Shown here piece by piece: positions 45,997 to 54,803 of a stretch of 64,000 bases of DNA. Within the stretch, counting starts at the first letter, position 1. Each line of letters starts with the position of its first letter. The stretch lies in NCBI RefSeq assembly GCF_015767265.1, contig NZ_JADPIB010000001.1, forward strand, positions 806,001 through 870,000, read 5' to 3'. Position numbers and translations under genes: made by a program. The stretch is from Aureivirga marina (GTDB taxonomy: Bacteria > Bacteroidota > Bacteroidia > Flavobacteriales > Flavobacteriaceae). The notes beneath the pieces were generated by a model. It was not told the origin of the DNA, did no database searches, and saw nothing but the letters and a program-made list of their open reading frames with translations.

Positions 45997-47031
45997 ATGG
46001 CAAATAATCCAAAAATTTTATTACTGTACACAGGAGGTACAATTGGTATGATTAAAGATTATCAAACTGGAGCTTTGAGACCTTTCAACTTTGAAAAAAT
46101 TCTGGAAAGAATCCCCGAACTTCATCAATTAGGTTGTGATATAGAAACCATTTCTTTCGAAAAACCAATTGATTCTTCTAATATGAATATTCCATATTGG
46201 AATCAAATCACGGAAATTATCGAACAGAATTATCAAAAATATGATGGTTTTGTTGTGCTTACTGGTTCTGATACAATGGCATATACTTCTTCTGCAATTA
46301 GTTTTATGTTTGAAAATCTTCAAAAACCAGTAATTTTTACAGGTTCGCAACTTCCAATTGGAGATTTAAGAACGGATGCAAAAGAAAATTTAATTACTTC
46401 TATTCATATTGCTGCTTCTCAAAATGAAGATGGAAATCCAATAATTCAAGAAGTTTGTCTTTATTTTGAATACAAACTTTATCGTGCAAATAGAACAACA
46501 AAAATAAATGCGGATCAATTTGAAGCATTTACTTCTATGAATTTTCCTCCGCTTGCCGAAAGTGGTGTTAAATTAAAATTCAATGAACATTTACTTCTTG
46601 GAAAAGGAAATTTAGAAGAGAATTTAGTTGTTAGAAAAAACATGATTAATGATGTTGTAATTCTAAAAATTTTCCCAGGAATTACGGAAACAACTGTGAA
46701 AGCAATTTTAAATATTCCAAACCTGAAAGGTGTCGTTTTAGAAACTTATGGTTCTGGAAATGCTCCAACAAAATCTTGGTTCGTAAATCTTTTAAAAGAA
46801 GCAATTGATAAAAATATTCGCATTGTAGATGTTACACAATGTGCTGGTGGGAGTGTCATTCTTGGACATTATGAAACAAGTCAAGAATTACAAAAAATTG
46901 GCGTTATTAACGGAAAAGATATCACAACAGAATCTGCAATTGTAAAACTGATGTATCTTCTTGGAGAAAATCTTTCTTTTGAAGAATTTAGAAAATATTT
47001 TGAATTATCACTTCGTGGTGAATTAACATAA
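45997..47031 (+). CDS. ansA: Type I L-asparaginase
   Basis: A 344-residue cytoplasmic-type asparaginase that makes aspartate and ammonia. The first catalytic Thr is in LLYTGGTIGMIKD (near residue 14), and the second in VVLTGSDTMAYTSSAISFM, the family's two signatures. No signal peptide is present, which fits the type I, lower-affinity enzyme. Single gene, convergent with the helicase operon; no terminator hairpin was found in the 19-base gap. Confidence 0.92.
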   Translation: MANNPKILLLYTGGTIGMIKDYQTGALRPFNFEKILERIPELHQLGCDIETISFEKPIDSSNMNIPYWNQITEIIEQNYQKYDGFVVLTGSDTMAYTSSAISFMFENLQKPVIFTGSQLPIGDLRTDAKENLITSIHIAASQNEDGNPIIQEVCLYFEYKLYRANRTTKINADQFEAFTSMNFPPLAESGVKLKFNEHLLLGKGNLEENLVVRKNMINDVVILKIFPGITETTVKAILNIPNLKGVVLETYGSGNAPTKSWFVNLLKEAIDKNIRIVDVTQCAGGSVILGHYETSQELQKIGVINGKDITTESAIVKLMYLLGENLSFEEFRKYFELSLRGELT

Positions 47032-47050
47032 AAACACTTTAAATCTGATA

Positions 47051-48370
47051 TTATTTTCGTTGTAAAAAAGCTTGTACTTTTTCATCAACAATAATATCAG
47101 ATCTTTGTATTTCTTGTTTTAAAACCAAACCTCCAAAACTTCTACATCGACTCAAAGCAACATAAGTTTGTCCGTGTGCAAAACTTCCATTTCCCAAATC
47201 AATTATAGCATTTTGAAAACTTTTTCCTTGACTTTTATGAATCGTAACTGCCCAAGCCAATTTCAAAGGAATTTGTGTATAATATCCTAAATTAATTCGC
47301 TGAAATCTTCCATTTTCAAAAGCATATTTTGAAATTTCCCAAGTAAAAGGTCGAACTTCAACTTCTTTCCCATTCTCTAATTTCACAAAAATTACATCTA
47401 AATATTCTTCGGATTCTTTATCAAAAACAATCTCATGTTTTGTTATAATTCCAATCGTTCCATTTACCCAACGTTTTTTTACATCATTTTGAATAAACAT
47501 CACTTGCGCGCCAATTTTCACATGAATTATTGGATTGTTCGGTTGTAAACTTCCTATTTCTCCATGTTTTATCGCTTTAAATTGAATTAATTTTTCTGGA
47601 AGCGCATTTAATTTTTTATTGTTAATTGTCGTTGCAATCTGATTGGTAGAAACTAAATGAATATACGGTTGATTTTGGTTTGGCTGAAAATCTTTTTCAA
47701 CTCTTTGATTCATAAAATTTAAATCAGAATCAGAAATTTCACCCAATCGAATTTTATTTAAAACTTCAATAAAATCAATATCTGATTGACGAAAAACTTT
47801 ATTTAGTTCTTTAATTTTTAAATCAAATGCAGGTGTAAACAAATCCTTTTGTTGAAAAACATGTGCAGAAAAGAAATAAGGCGTTTTATATTTTTGAAAA
47901 TAATCACTTTCCGTATCTTCATTCACAACAGGTGGAAGCTGAAATAAATCACCAAAAAACAACATTCGAACACCTCCAAAATCCACTTGTGTCTTTTTAG
48001 CTTTTCGCAATAAAATATCAATTGCATCTAAAATATCTGCACGAACCATTGAAATTTCATCAATCAAAATTGTTTCAACAGCTCTTAATTTTTCAATCAA
48101 AAATCGATTTATTCGAACATTTTTTGCTTCATCTAATTCATATCCTGGTTTTAATCGAAAAAACGAATGAATCGTATCTCCATTTACATTGATCGCAGCA
48201 ATTCCTGTCGGAGCAAGCACAACAATATCTTTATTTCTTTCACAAATATGTTTTAATAAAGTTGATTTTCCAGTTCCTGCTTTTCCTGTAATAAATAAGT
48301 TTTTATCTGTATTTTCAATCAAATCGATAATCTCCTTTTTATCTTCTGAAAATGTAAATGTTTCCTGCAT
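47051..48370 (-). CDS. PIF1/RecD-like superfamily 1 helicase
   Basis: A 439-residue helicase. Walker A is TGKAGTGKSTLL (near residue 28), Walker B is ILIDEISMVRADI, and motif III is FFGDLFQLPPV. The C-terminal motifs V and VI are AVTIHKSQGKSF and TYVALSRCRSF. It unwinds DNA 5' to 3' and may clear G-quadruplexes or replication blocks. Last gene of a three-gene unit with a BtrH-like protein (7 bases upstream) and an AraC/GyrI regulator, an unusual setting for a helicase. Confidence 0.88.
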   Translation of the reverse strand: MQETFTFSEDKKEIIDLIENTDKNLFITGKAGTGKSTLLKHICERNKDIVVLAPTGIAAINVNGDTIHSFFRLKPGYELDEAKNVRINRFLIEKLRAVETILIDEISMVRADILDAIDILLRKAKKTQVDFGGVRMLFFGDLFQLPPVVNEDTESDYFQKYKTPYFFSAHVFQQKDLFTPAFDLKIKELNKVFRQSDIDFIEVLNKIRLGEISDSDLNFMNQRVEKDFQPNQNQPYIHLVSTNQIATTINNKKLNALPEKLIQFKAIKHGEIGSLQPNNPIIHVKIGAQVMFIQNDVKKRWVNGTIGIITKHEIVFDKESEEYLDVIFVKLENGKEVEVRPFTWEISKYAFENGRFQRINLGYYTQIPLKLAWAVTIHKSQGKSFQNAIIDLGNGSFAHGQTYVALSRCRSFGGLVLKQEIQRSDIIVDEKVQAFLQRK

Positions 48371-48377
48371 TTGTCAA

Positions 48378-49370
48378 TTATTTCTTCGACAAATCTAGGA
48401 ATAATTTTTCCATTGTTTGTTGCTCTTTCTCTCCAATTTCTAGAAATAATTCTGAAGCTTTTTCTACATATTTTTTCTCTTTTGTTTTAGCTATTTTTAA
48501 AAATAATTCTGAAATTTCTTTCCATAAAATTGCAATTTCCACAAAAGATTTAGAAGCTTCTAAATATGCTTTATTTCCTGTAATTTCATAAGCTTCTTTT
48601 AAAAAATCACGATAAATATTTCGAAATAATGAACCTCCTGTTCCTCCATTTTCCATGATAGATGCAGAAGTTTCAAAATCAGATTCTATTGTTTTTGTTC
48701 TTTCAAACCATTTTTTTACTTCTTCACTAGTTTTAAAAATTCCTTTATATCCAAAATTGCGAATTGGCGGATTTAAATATTCTTTTATATTTCTTAAAAC
48801 TGCCTCATTAATGATAGTTTTTACCTCTGGAATTTTTCCTTTTTTTTCAATTGTATAACTTAAATTTCTCGATGATAAAGGTCCTCTTTCATTTCTTGCC
48901 AATTCCAAGTTTTTTAAAGAAGTTTTCACAGAACTTCCTCCTTGCCTTTTCGTATCTACTAAAAAAGCATCTTTTTCGTCAAATCCATAAATCGCTGCAT
49001 AATGCGCTGCAAAATGAATCTTTCTCGTAAAATAATCTAAATGATAACAATCCAATTTTAAACCAACTACTTTTCCTTCATTTAAAGCTGTTTCTACATT
49101 TTTCCACGCTTTTTTTATTGAAGTTGTTTCTTTAATTTCTAAATGTAAATCTAAGTTTTTACATAAATTTTTTGTGATAAAATCACTTCGAATTCTCCCT
49201 CCAATAAATGGAAAATTCATTCCTTTAAAACTCATAAAACCATAAGCAAATCCTTCTCCAAGTCCAAATAACATTGGTTCGGAAAGTTCAATTCCTAATT
49301 GATTTAATAAAGTTCCTGTTGCTGTTGTTTCACAATGTTGACCTTCAAAAGCTTTAATTTTTAATTTCAT
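48378..49370 (-). CDS. BtrH N-terminal domain / DUF4872 protein
   Basis: A 330-residue soluble protein. The N-terminal EGQHCETTATGTLLNQLG has the conserved Cys-Glu-Thr-Thr of BtrH-type domains, a cysteine-protease-like fold that in butirosin biosynthesis transfers an acyl chain. HFAAHYAAIYGFDEKDAFLVD supplies the likely catalytic His and Asp. The C-terminal half fits DUF4872 with helical Glu/Lys-rich segments. A role in acyl transfer or small-molecule modification is inferred only. It lies 2 bases after the AraC/GyrI gene and 7 before the helicase gene. Confidence 0.78.
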   Translation of the reverse strand: MKLKIKAFEGQHCETTATGTLLNQLGIELSEPMLFGLGEGFAYGFMSFKGMNFPFIGGRIRSDFITKNLCKNLDLHLEIKETTSIKKAWKNVETALNEGKVVGLKLDCYHLDYFTRKIHFAAHYAAIYGFDEKDAFLVDTKRQGGSSVKTSLKNLELARNERGPLSSRNLSYTIEKKGKIPEVKTIINEAVLRNIKEYLNPPIRNFGYKGIFKTSEEVKKWFERTKTIESDFETSASIMENGGTGGSLFRNIYRDFLKEAYEITGNKAYLEASKSFVEIAILWKEISELFLKIAKTKEKKYVEKASELFLEIGEKEQQTMEKLFLDLSKK

Positions 49371-49372
49371 TT

Positions 49373-50218
49373 TTATGCGATTGGAATATAAATTTCGGTT
49401 ACTAATTCTTCTTCTCTAACAAATCTTGGATCTTTTAAATAAACTTCAAAAGTTGGCGTATTTCGAAGTTCATAATCCGTTTCTAAAAGCCAATGTTCAT
49501 AAAGATAATCATGAAAATTTTCTAATTCTTGCAAAGGACCATAATGTAAAAAAACAGCATATTTTCCTCCTTTTATTGTTTCAATTTCAAAATCATCAGA
49601 CTTTTTAATCTCATTTTGTAATGTAAAAGCAACATCGTATCTACAATTTTTTGCTTCTGTAACATTCGGATCATCATAGTAAATTCCTATTCTTTCTTCT
49701 GTTGATAAATCAACATTATTTTTTTCCAAAATAGCTCTCAATTTCGCTCTTGTTCCACTAAAATCCATTTCATTTAAAGAACTTTGTAAACGAATAAAAG
49801 CTACTTTTTTTGGTTTAATTTCAATAATATTTACAGAAGCTTCATATGTTTTTTTCGTTTTAATAGACTTTTTCTGAATAGTCAAATTTTTATTTTCACG
49901 AAATTCTTTTGGATTAAAACCATAGAATTTTTTAAATCTTTTTGTCAAACTTGAAGGAGTTTCAAATCCAACTTCATAAGCAATTTCCGAAATCGGTTTT
50001 GAAGAATAACGAAGTAAATTTGCTGCTTTTTCAACACGTAATCTTGTGATAAATTCACCCAAGTTTTCATCTAACACAGCTTTTAAAATTCGATGAAAAT
50101 GATATTTAGAAAGATTTGATTTTTCCGCAAGTGTTTCAAGACTCAAATGTTCACCCAAATGATCTTCAATATAATTTACAACTACATTGACTTTTTTGAC
50201 ATAATCAAATTTGTTCAT
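49373..50218 (-). CDS. AraC-family regulator with GyrI-like effector domain
   Basis: A 281-residue transcription factor. Residues 1-110 hold two helix-turn-helix motifs of the AraC type (LSLETLAEKSNLSKYHFHRI and PISEIAYEVGFETPSSLTKR with FKKFYGFNPKEFR). Residues about 130-280 are a GyrI-like domain that binds small hydrophobic ligands in the BmrR/Rob class (YDVAFTLQNEIK, GGKYAVFLHYGPLQEL). It probably senses a toxic compound and controls the operon it heads, which also includes a BtrH-like protein and a helicase. Confidence 0.9.
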   Translation of the reverse strand: MNKFDYVKKVNVVVNYIEDHLGEHLSLETLAEKSNLSKYHFHRILKAVLDENLGEFITRLRVEKAANLLRYSSKPISEIAYEVGFETPSSLTKRFKKFYGFNPKEFRENKNLTIQKKSIKTKKTYEASVNIIEIKPKKVAFIRLQSSLNEMDFSGTRAKLRAILEKNNVDLSTEERIGIYYDDPNVTEAKNCRYDVAFTLQNEIKKSDDFEIETIKGGKYAVFLHYGPLQELENFHDYLYEHWLLETDYELRNTPTFEVYLKDPRFVREEELVTEIYIPIA

Positions 50219-50306
50219 TTGTATTCTTTTTTGGATTAAAATAATTACAATACAAAATTATGTCAGACTTCTCTCTGAAACTTGTCCTATCTTGCTTTTA
50301 ATAAAT

Positions 50307-50347
50307 AAAAAAATCGTTATTTAAATTTTACTTCAAATAACGATTTT
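50307..50347 (-). terminator. Terminator of dxs
   Basis: A perfect 13-bp stem, AAAATCGTTATTT with AAATAACGATTTT, then a T run on the minus strand. Confidence 0.85.
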
Positions 50348-50351
50348 CGAC

Positions 50352-52121
50352 CTATAAAACTTCCAAAATTCTTTGTAGAATAGAATCATCATCAATTCCA
50401 CAAACCTTTTGCAAATCATTTATTTTTCCATGCGTTACAAATTCATCTGGAATTCCTAATCGCAAACATTTTTTATTTTGATATGAATTTTCATTCATGA
50501 ATTCTAGGATTGCACTTCCAAAACCTCCTACAATTGTTCCATCTTCTATAGTAATAATTGTACCAAACTTTTGAAAAATTTCATGAAGTAATTTTTTATC
50601 TAATGGTTTAACAAATTGCATGTCATAATGCGCTACTTTTCCTTTTGGAAGCTTCTTTGAAATTCGTTTGATAGAATTTCCCATATTTCCGATAGTTAAA
50701 ACAGCTATTTCAGAACCTTCTTGTAAACACCTTCCCTTTCCAATTTCAATTTTCTCAAATGGTTTTTCCCAATGAATATGTTCTCCTAATCCTCTAGGGT
50801 AACGAATGGCTAAAGGGCTTTCAATTCCTAATTGCGAAGTAAATAACATATTTCGCAAAGCAATTTCATCCATAGGAGCGAAAATTGTCATGTTTGGAAT
50901 TAAACGTAAATAAGCTATATCGAAAACTCCATGATGGGTTGGGCCATCTTCACCCACCAAACCAGCTCTATCTATACAAAAAATAACTGGTAAATTTTGT
51001 AAAGCAACATCATGAATAATTTGATCATAACTTCTTTGTAAAAAAGTGGAATAAATTACACAATAAGGAATCATTCCTTGTGTTGCAAAACCAGCAGCTA
51101 AAGTAACTGCATGTTCTTCTGAAATTCCTACATCAATTGCTCTTTCAGGAAACTCTTCCATCATATACGTCAATGAAGAACCTGTTGGCATTGCTGGGGT
51201 TATTGCAACAATTTTTGCATTTTTCTTTGCTAATTCTAAAATTGTCTTTCCAAAAACTTCTTGATATTTTATTGGTGAAGCTTCTATTTTTTTAGGAAAC
51301 AAATCACCTGTTTTACTATCAAATTTTCCTGGCGCATGATATTTTACTTGATTCGCTTCTGCTTGTCTTAAACCTTTTCCTTTTACTGTTTTTACATGTA
51401 AAATTTTTGGTCCTTTAATCTTTTTAATTTCTTCTAACTCTTCTAGTAAAGTAGAAATATCATGTCCATCCACAACTCCGAAATATGGAATATTAAAACT
51501 TTCAAAAACGGAATTTGCGGAATTTTCGATGGAAGAAATATTTTCAAAATGATGTTTTAAAGCTCCAACACTTGGATCAATTCCAATGGAATTATCATTT
51601 AAAACTACAAGAACATTCGCATTTGTTTCTCCTAAATGATTTAAAGCTTCCAAAGACATTCCAGAAACAATTGATGCATCTCCAATAACAGCAATATGAT
51701 GTTTTTCAGTTTCTCCTTTTAATTTTGAAGCTAAAGCCATTCCGAGAATTGCAGAAATGGAAGTTGAAGAATGTCCAACACCAAAAGCATCATAAATACT
51801 TTCTGCAATTTTTGGAAAACCAGCAATTCCTCCAAATTGTCGATTTGTATGAAATTGTTCTTTTCTTCCAGTTAAAATTTTATGACCATAAGCTTGATGA
51901 CCAACATCCCAAACAAGTAAATCTTCTGGAGTTTTAAAACAATAATGCAAAGCAATTGTCAATTCTACAACTCCCAAACTTGCTCCAAGATGTCCTTCTT
52001 TTGAAGCTACTATTTCGATGATAAATTCACGTAATTCTGTTGCTAATTGAGTTAATTCTTCAACAGAAAAATTTCGAATATCTTTTGGTTCCTTTATATG
52101 TTCTAATATCCTTCTTTCCAC
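50352..52121 (-). CDS. dxs: 1-deoxy-D-xylulose-5-phosphate synthase
   Basis: A 589-residue thiamine-diphosphate enzyme, first step of the MEP isoprenoid pathway (pyruvate plus glyceraldehyde phosphate to DXP). It shows GHLGASLGVVELTIALHY, the DVGHQAYGHKILTGR block, the ThDP motif starting GDASIVSGMSLEALNH and ending NDNSIG, and ISEEHAVTLAAGFA with the catalytic Glu. The start codon is GTG at 52121-52119; no ATG upstream fits, and the N-terminus aligns with the family. The -7 promoter box is only 4 bases upstream, so the mRNA may be leaderless. Confidence 0.95.
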   Translation of the reverse strand: MERRILEHIKEPKDIRNFSVEELTQLATELREFIIEIVASKEGHLGASLGVVELTIALHYCFKTPEDLLVWDVGHQAYGHKILTGRKEQFHTNRQFGGIAGFPKIAESIYDAFGVGHSSTSISAILGMALASKLKGETEKHHIAVIGDASIVSGMSLEALNHLGETNANVLVVLNDNSIGIDPSVGALKHHFENISSIENSANSVFESFNIPYFGVVDGHDISTLLEELEEIKKIKGPKILHVKTVKGKGLRQAEANQVKYHAPGKFDSKTGDLFPKKIEASPIKYQEVFGKTILELAKKNAKIVAITPAMPTGSSLTYMMEEFPERAIDVGISEEHAVTLAAGFATQGMIPYCVIYSTFLQRSYDQIIHDVALQNLPVIFCIDRAGLVGEDGPTHHGVFDIAYLRLIPNMTIFAPMDEIALRNMLFTSQLGIESPLAIRYPRGLGEHIHWEKPFEKIEIGKGRCLQEGSEIAVLTIGNMGNSIKRISKKLPKGKVAHYDMQFVKPLDKKLLHEIFQKFGTIITIEDGTIVGGFGSAILEFMNENSYQNKKCLRLGIPDEFVTHGKINDLQKVCGIDDDSILQRILEVL

Positions 52122-52125
52122 TTTG

Positions 52126-52154
52126 CAAAATTACGTATTTTAGTTTTGTTCAAA
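52126..52154 (-). promoter_or_regulatory. Promoter of dxs
   Basis: The minus strand has TTTG (52154-52151), 17 bases, then TAATTTTG (52133-52126); both match the Bacteroidota consensus. It is back-to-back with the tadA promoter: the two -33 boxes are 2 bases apart. Confidence 0.6.
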
Positions 52155-52178
52155 TAAAAATTATCCTGCGTAATTTTG
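52145..52178 (+). promoter_or_regulatory. Promoter of tadA
   Basis: TTTG (52145-52148), 22 bases, then TAATTTTG (52171-52178), 21 bases before the tadA ATG. Confidence 0.5.
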
Positions 52179-52199
52179 TAAAACATAAAAATCAACTTC

Positions 52200-52643
52200 A
52201 TGATACAACCATTTGACGATATCTATTTTATGAAAAAGGCTTTAAATGAAGCCGAAATTGCTTTTGATAAAGGGGAAGTTCCAGTTGGAGCTGTGATAGT
52301 TATGCAAAATCAAATTATTGCAAAAGCTCATAATTTAACGGAAACTTTAGGAGATGTAACTGCACATGCAGAAATGCAAGTTTTTACGGCTGCTGCAAAT
52401 TATTTGGGTGGAAAATTTTTAAAAGAATGCACGCTTTATGTGACTTTAGAGCCTTGTCAGATGTGTGCTGGAGCAAGTTATTGGACACAAATTGGAAAAA
52501 TTGTCTATGGAGCAAGTGAACCAAAGCGTGGTTTTAAAGCTTTAAATACAACTTTACATCCGAAAACGGAAGTTGTTAATGGAATTTTAGAAGAAGAATG
52601 CGCAGATTTATTAAAACGTTTTTTCAGAAATCGTAGAGGATAA
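52200..52643 (+). CDS. tadA: tRNA adenosine-34 deaminase TadA-type nucleoside deaminase
   Basis: A 147-residue zinc deaminase. HAEMQVF supplies the zinc His and catalytic Glu, and PCQMCAGA the two Cys ligands. GEVPVGAVIV is the TadA N-terminal motif. It converts A34 of tRNA-Arg to inosine; a guanine or cytosine deaminase of the same fold is less likely. Divergent from dxs. A spermidine-synthase-like gene starts one base after its stop. Confidence 0.86.
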   Translation: MIQPFDDIYFMKKALNEAEIAFDKGEVPVGAVIVMQNQIIAKAHNLTETLGDVTAHAEMQVFTAAANYLGGKFLKECTLYVTLEPCQMCAGASYWTQIGKIVYGASEPKRGFKALNTTLHPKTEVVNGILEEECADLLKRFFRNRRG

Positions 52644-52644
52644 A

Positions 52645-53301
52645 ATGAATGAAAATTTGAAAAAATATTTTAGTTATGTGTTTCCTTTAACTAAAAAAAT
52701 TCCTTCTGAATTTAGTGGAAATCTTGAAATTACTTGGTATAACGGTAAGAAGTATTTAAATACGAAAAATGCAAATTATTCTTATGGTTCTCTTCAGAAA
52801 ATTTTACATTTTGGATTGGAAAAAATTTCTTTAAAAAATTATAATTCTATATTAATTCTGGGAATGGGTGGAGGAAGTGTAATTCAAACTTTAAGAAATG
52901 ATTTTCATTTTAAAAAAAAGATTACAACTTTAGATATTGATCCGAAAATTATTGAAATTGCAAAATCCGAATTTGGAATTCATGAAAATGAAAATCTTGA
53001 AATTCTTTGTGAAGATGCTTTTCATTTTGTAGAAAAAAAGCTAATTTTTGACGGAATTATCATCGATTTATTTATTGATTCAAATGTTCCAGAAAAATTT
53101 TACAAAAAAGATTTTTGGAAAAATGTGATGAAAAATATTTCAAAAAATGGATTTATTATTTTCAATGCTTCTTTAGAAAATACTATTCAAAATGAATTAG
53201 AAAATATTCAAAAACTTTTGGAAGAAAATGGATTTCAAATTTCTATTTTTGAAAAAGTAGAAAACACAAATACTTTAGTTTTAGCATTAAAAAATGAATA
53301 A
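52645..53301 (+). CDS. Spermidine-synthase-like methyltransferase-fold protein
   Basis: A 218-residue Rossmann-fold protein. ILGMGGGSVIQTLR is motif I, TTLDIDPKIIEIAK motif II with the acidic residue, and LCEDAFHFVE motif III, as in the spermidine synthase family. The usual polyamine-binding residues cannot be confirmed and the protein is shorter than SpeE (about 280), so it may be a related enzyme. It starts one base after tadA and overlaps the next gene by 8 bases. Confidence 0.72.
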   Translation: MNENLKKYFSYVFPLTKKIPSEFSGNLEITWYNGKKYLNTKNANYSYGSLQKILHFGLEKISLKNYNSILILGMGGGSVIQTLRNDFHFKKKITTLDIDPKIIEIAKSEFGIHENENLEILCEDAFHFVEKKLIFDGIIIDLFIDSNVPEKFYKKDFWKNVMKNISKNGFIIFNASLENTIQNELENIQKLLEENGFQISIFEKVENTNTLVLALKNE

Positions 53302-53791
53302 GAACTTACTTAACTTTCCTTTATATGTAGGAATAATAATCGCTGTTTTTGGAGGGATTTTGTCTTTATTTTTAAACAATTCAATGTTTTTAAAAGTTAT
53401 GCATGGCGGTTTATGGCTTTTTGAAATTTATGGTATTTTACTTTTACTTTGGAAAGGAACTTTACGAAAAACGCGCTATTTTTTATTTATCATTTTCTCT
53501 TTTTTACTTCTTGGAATTGGTGTTTTTTTTAAAATTAAATTTCAAAATTCCTACATAATTCCTATTGGAGTTTTAGGAATCATCTCTTCTTATTTTTTAC
53601 ATTTTACTAAGAAAAAACAAAAAAAATTATTGGATTTTGTAAAACTTCTTTGGGTAATTATTTCCTATCTCACTATTGGAAGTGTTTTTCTTTTTCAACT
53701 TCCGAAAGATTTAATGTTTTATGCAAATATGATTCTTTGGATTGCAATCTTAATCTATTTGAAAAATGACTATAAAAATAATAACACATAA
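53294..53791 (+). CDS. Small multi-helix membrane protein
   Basis: A 165-residue membrane protein with about five hydrophobic helices (around residues 6-26, 33-50, 56-74, 82-100 and 112-153) and little else; charged Lys-rich turns suggest cytoplasmic loops. I do not recognise the family. Its first 8 bases overlap the end of the spermidine-synthase-like gene, so it is the third gene of the tadA unit. Confidence 0.6.
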   Translation: MNKNLLNFPLYVGIIIAVFGGILSLFLNNSMFLKVMHGGLWLFEIYGILLLLWKGTLRKTRYFLFIIFSFLLLGIGVFFKIKFQNSYIIPIGVLGIISSYFLHFTKKKQKKLLDFVKLLWVIISYLTIGSVFLFQLPKDLMFYANMILWIAILIYLKNDYKNNNT

Positions 53792-53956
53792 AAATTGCTA
53801 TAAAACCATAACAAATATTTAAGTTTTGCGATAAATTTCTGTTAAATAAAATTCACAAATTACCTTATTTCACAAAGTATCAATAACTTGTAGTAATTTT
53901 CTTTTTCATAAAGAATTTTAAAAGGAAGTTAATAATTTCTATAAATCATCTTTTCT

Positions 53957-54367
53957 ATGGTTTGCAAAAAACAAGAAGTTATCAAAACTTTAGTGAGAGA
54001 ATTATTTAATGGTTACAATTTTGAAGTTTTCGATACACTTTTCACTAAAAATATGAAAAGTATGGGAACAATTGCTGGACATTTTGAAGAAAATGGGATA
54101 GATGAATTAAAATCTATTAACAATTTGTTTCAAAGTTGTTTTTCCAATTTTCATGCAGAAATCAAAGAAATTTTCTCTGAAAAAAATAAAGTTTGTGTTG
54201 TTTTAGAAGTGACAGGAATCCATGATAAAGATATTTTTATGGGAATGGAACCGAAAGGAAATAGCTTTCGATTTGAATCTTTTAATGTTTTTTATTTTGA
54301 AGGAAATTTGATTTCAGGACATTGGGGAATTTCAAATATGATTCGTCATTTAGATTTACTGAAGTAA
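53957..54367 (+). CDS. SnoaL/NTF2-like protein, array copy 1
   Basis: A 136-residue soluble protein of the NTF2-like superfamily, close to the SnoaL-like ester cyclase type: helical start, then GIDELKSINNLFQSCFSNFH, ATGIHDKDIFMGMEPKG-type core and SFNVFYFEGNLISGHWGISN. It is the first and most divergent of four tandem paralogues; it alone keeps a Trp after the His in the last strand (GHWGIS) and has MGTIAGHFEENG where the others have a LDELDI-like segment. No polyketide genes are nearby, so the enzymatic role is unknown. Confidence 0.7.
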   Translation: MVCKKQEVIKTLVRELFNGYNFEVFDTLFTKNMKSMGTIAGHFEENGIDELKSINNLFQSCFSNFHAEIKEIFSEKNKVCVVLEVTGIHDKDIFMGMEPKGNSFRFESFNVFYFEGNLISGHWGISNMIRHLDLLK

Positions 54368-54393
54368 AATGTTTTTCTAAATTCAATTTAATT

Positions 54394-54801
54394 ATGACTT
54401 CTAAAAAAAAGCAAATTGTTGAGACACTTGTTTATGAAGTTTTCATGAAAAATAGAGTAGAATATTATGATACTTTATTCAGAAAAGACATGAAAAGTCA
54501 TCAAACCTTGGAAGAATTAGATATAAATGATGTTGATGGTTTAAGGCAATTAAACATGTTGTTTCATGAGTGTTTTTCACATGTAGAATTTGAAATAGAA
54601 GAATTAATTGAAAGTGGAAATAATGTATTTGCATTATTAAAAATATCCGCAATTCATGATGGAGAAAAATTTATGGGAATGGAACCAAAAGGAAAGAAAT
54701 TTACATTTGATTCTTATGATATTTTTTATTTTGAAAGAGGTTTAATCACTTTTCATAAAAGTATTACAAATATTGTCCAACAATTAGAAATGCTAAAATA
54801 G
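54394..54801 (+). CDS. SnoaL/NTF2-like protein, array copy 2
   Basis: A 135-residue paralogue of the flanking genes. It has ETLVYEVFMKN at the start, KDMKSHQTLEELDINDVDGL, ECFSHVEFEIEELI, then FMGMEPKGKKFTFDSYDIFY. The open frame extends upstream to 54322, but the ATG at 54394 is preferred because it aligns with the other copies (MTSKKKQIV beside MSSKK) and leaves a 26-base gap. The gap to copy 3 is only 2 bases. Confidence 0.72.
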   Translation: MTSKKKQIVETLVYEVFMKNRVEYYDTLFRKDMKSHQTLEELDINDVDGLRQLNMLFHECFSHVEFEIEELIESGNNVFALLKISAIHDGEKFMGMEPKGKKFTFDSYDIFYFERGLITFHKSITNIVQQLEMLK

Positions 54802-54803
54802 TC

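Noticed and set aside
54322-54393. Extended N-terminus of the second SnoaL-like copy
   Set aside because: It would overlap the end of the first copy and does not align with the other three starts.
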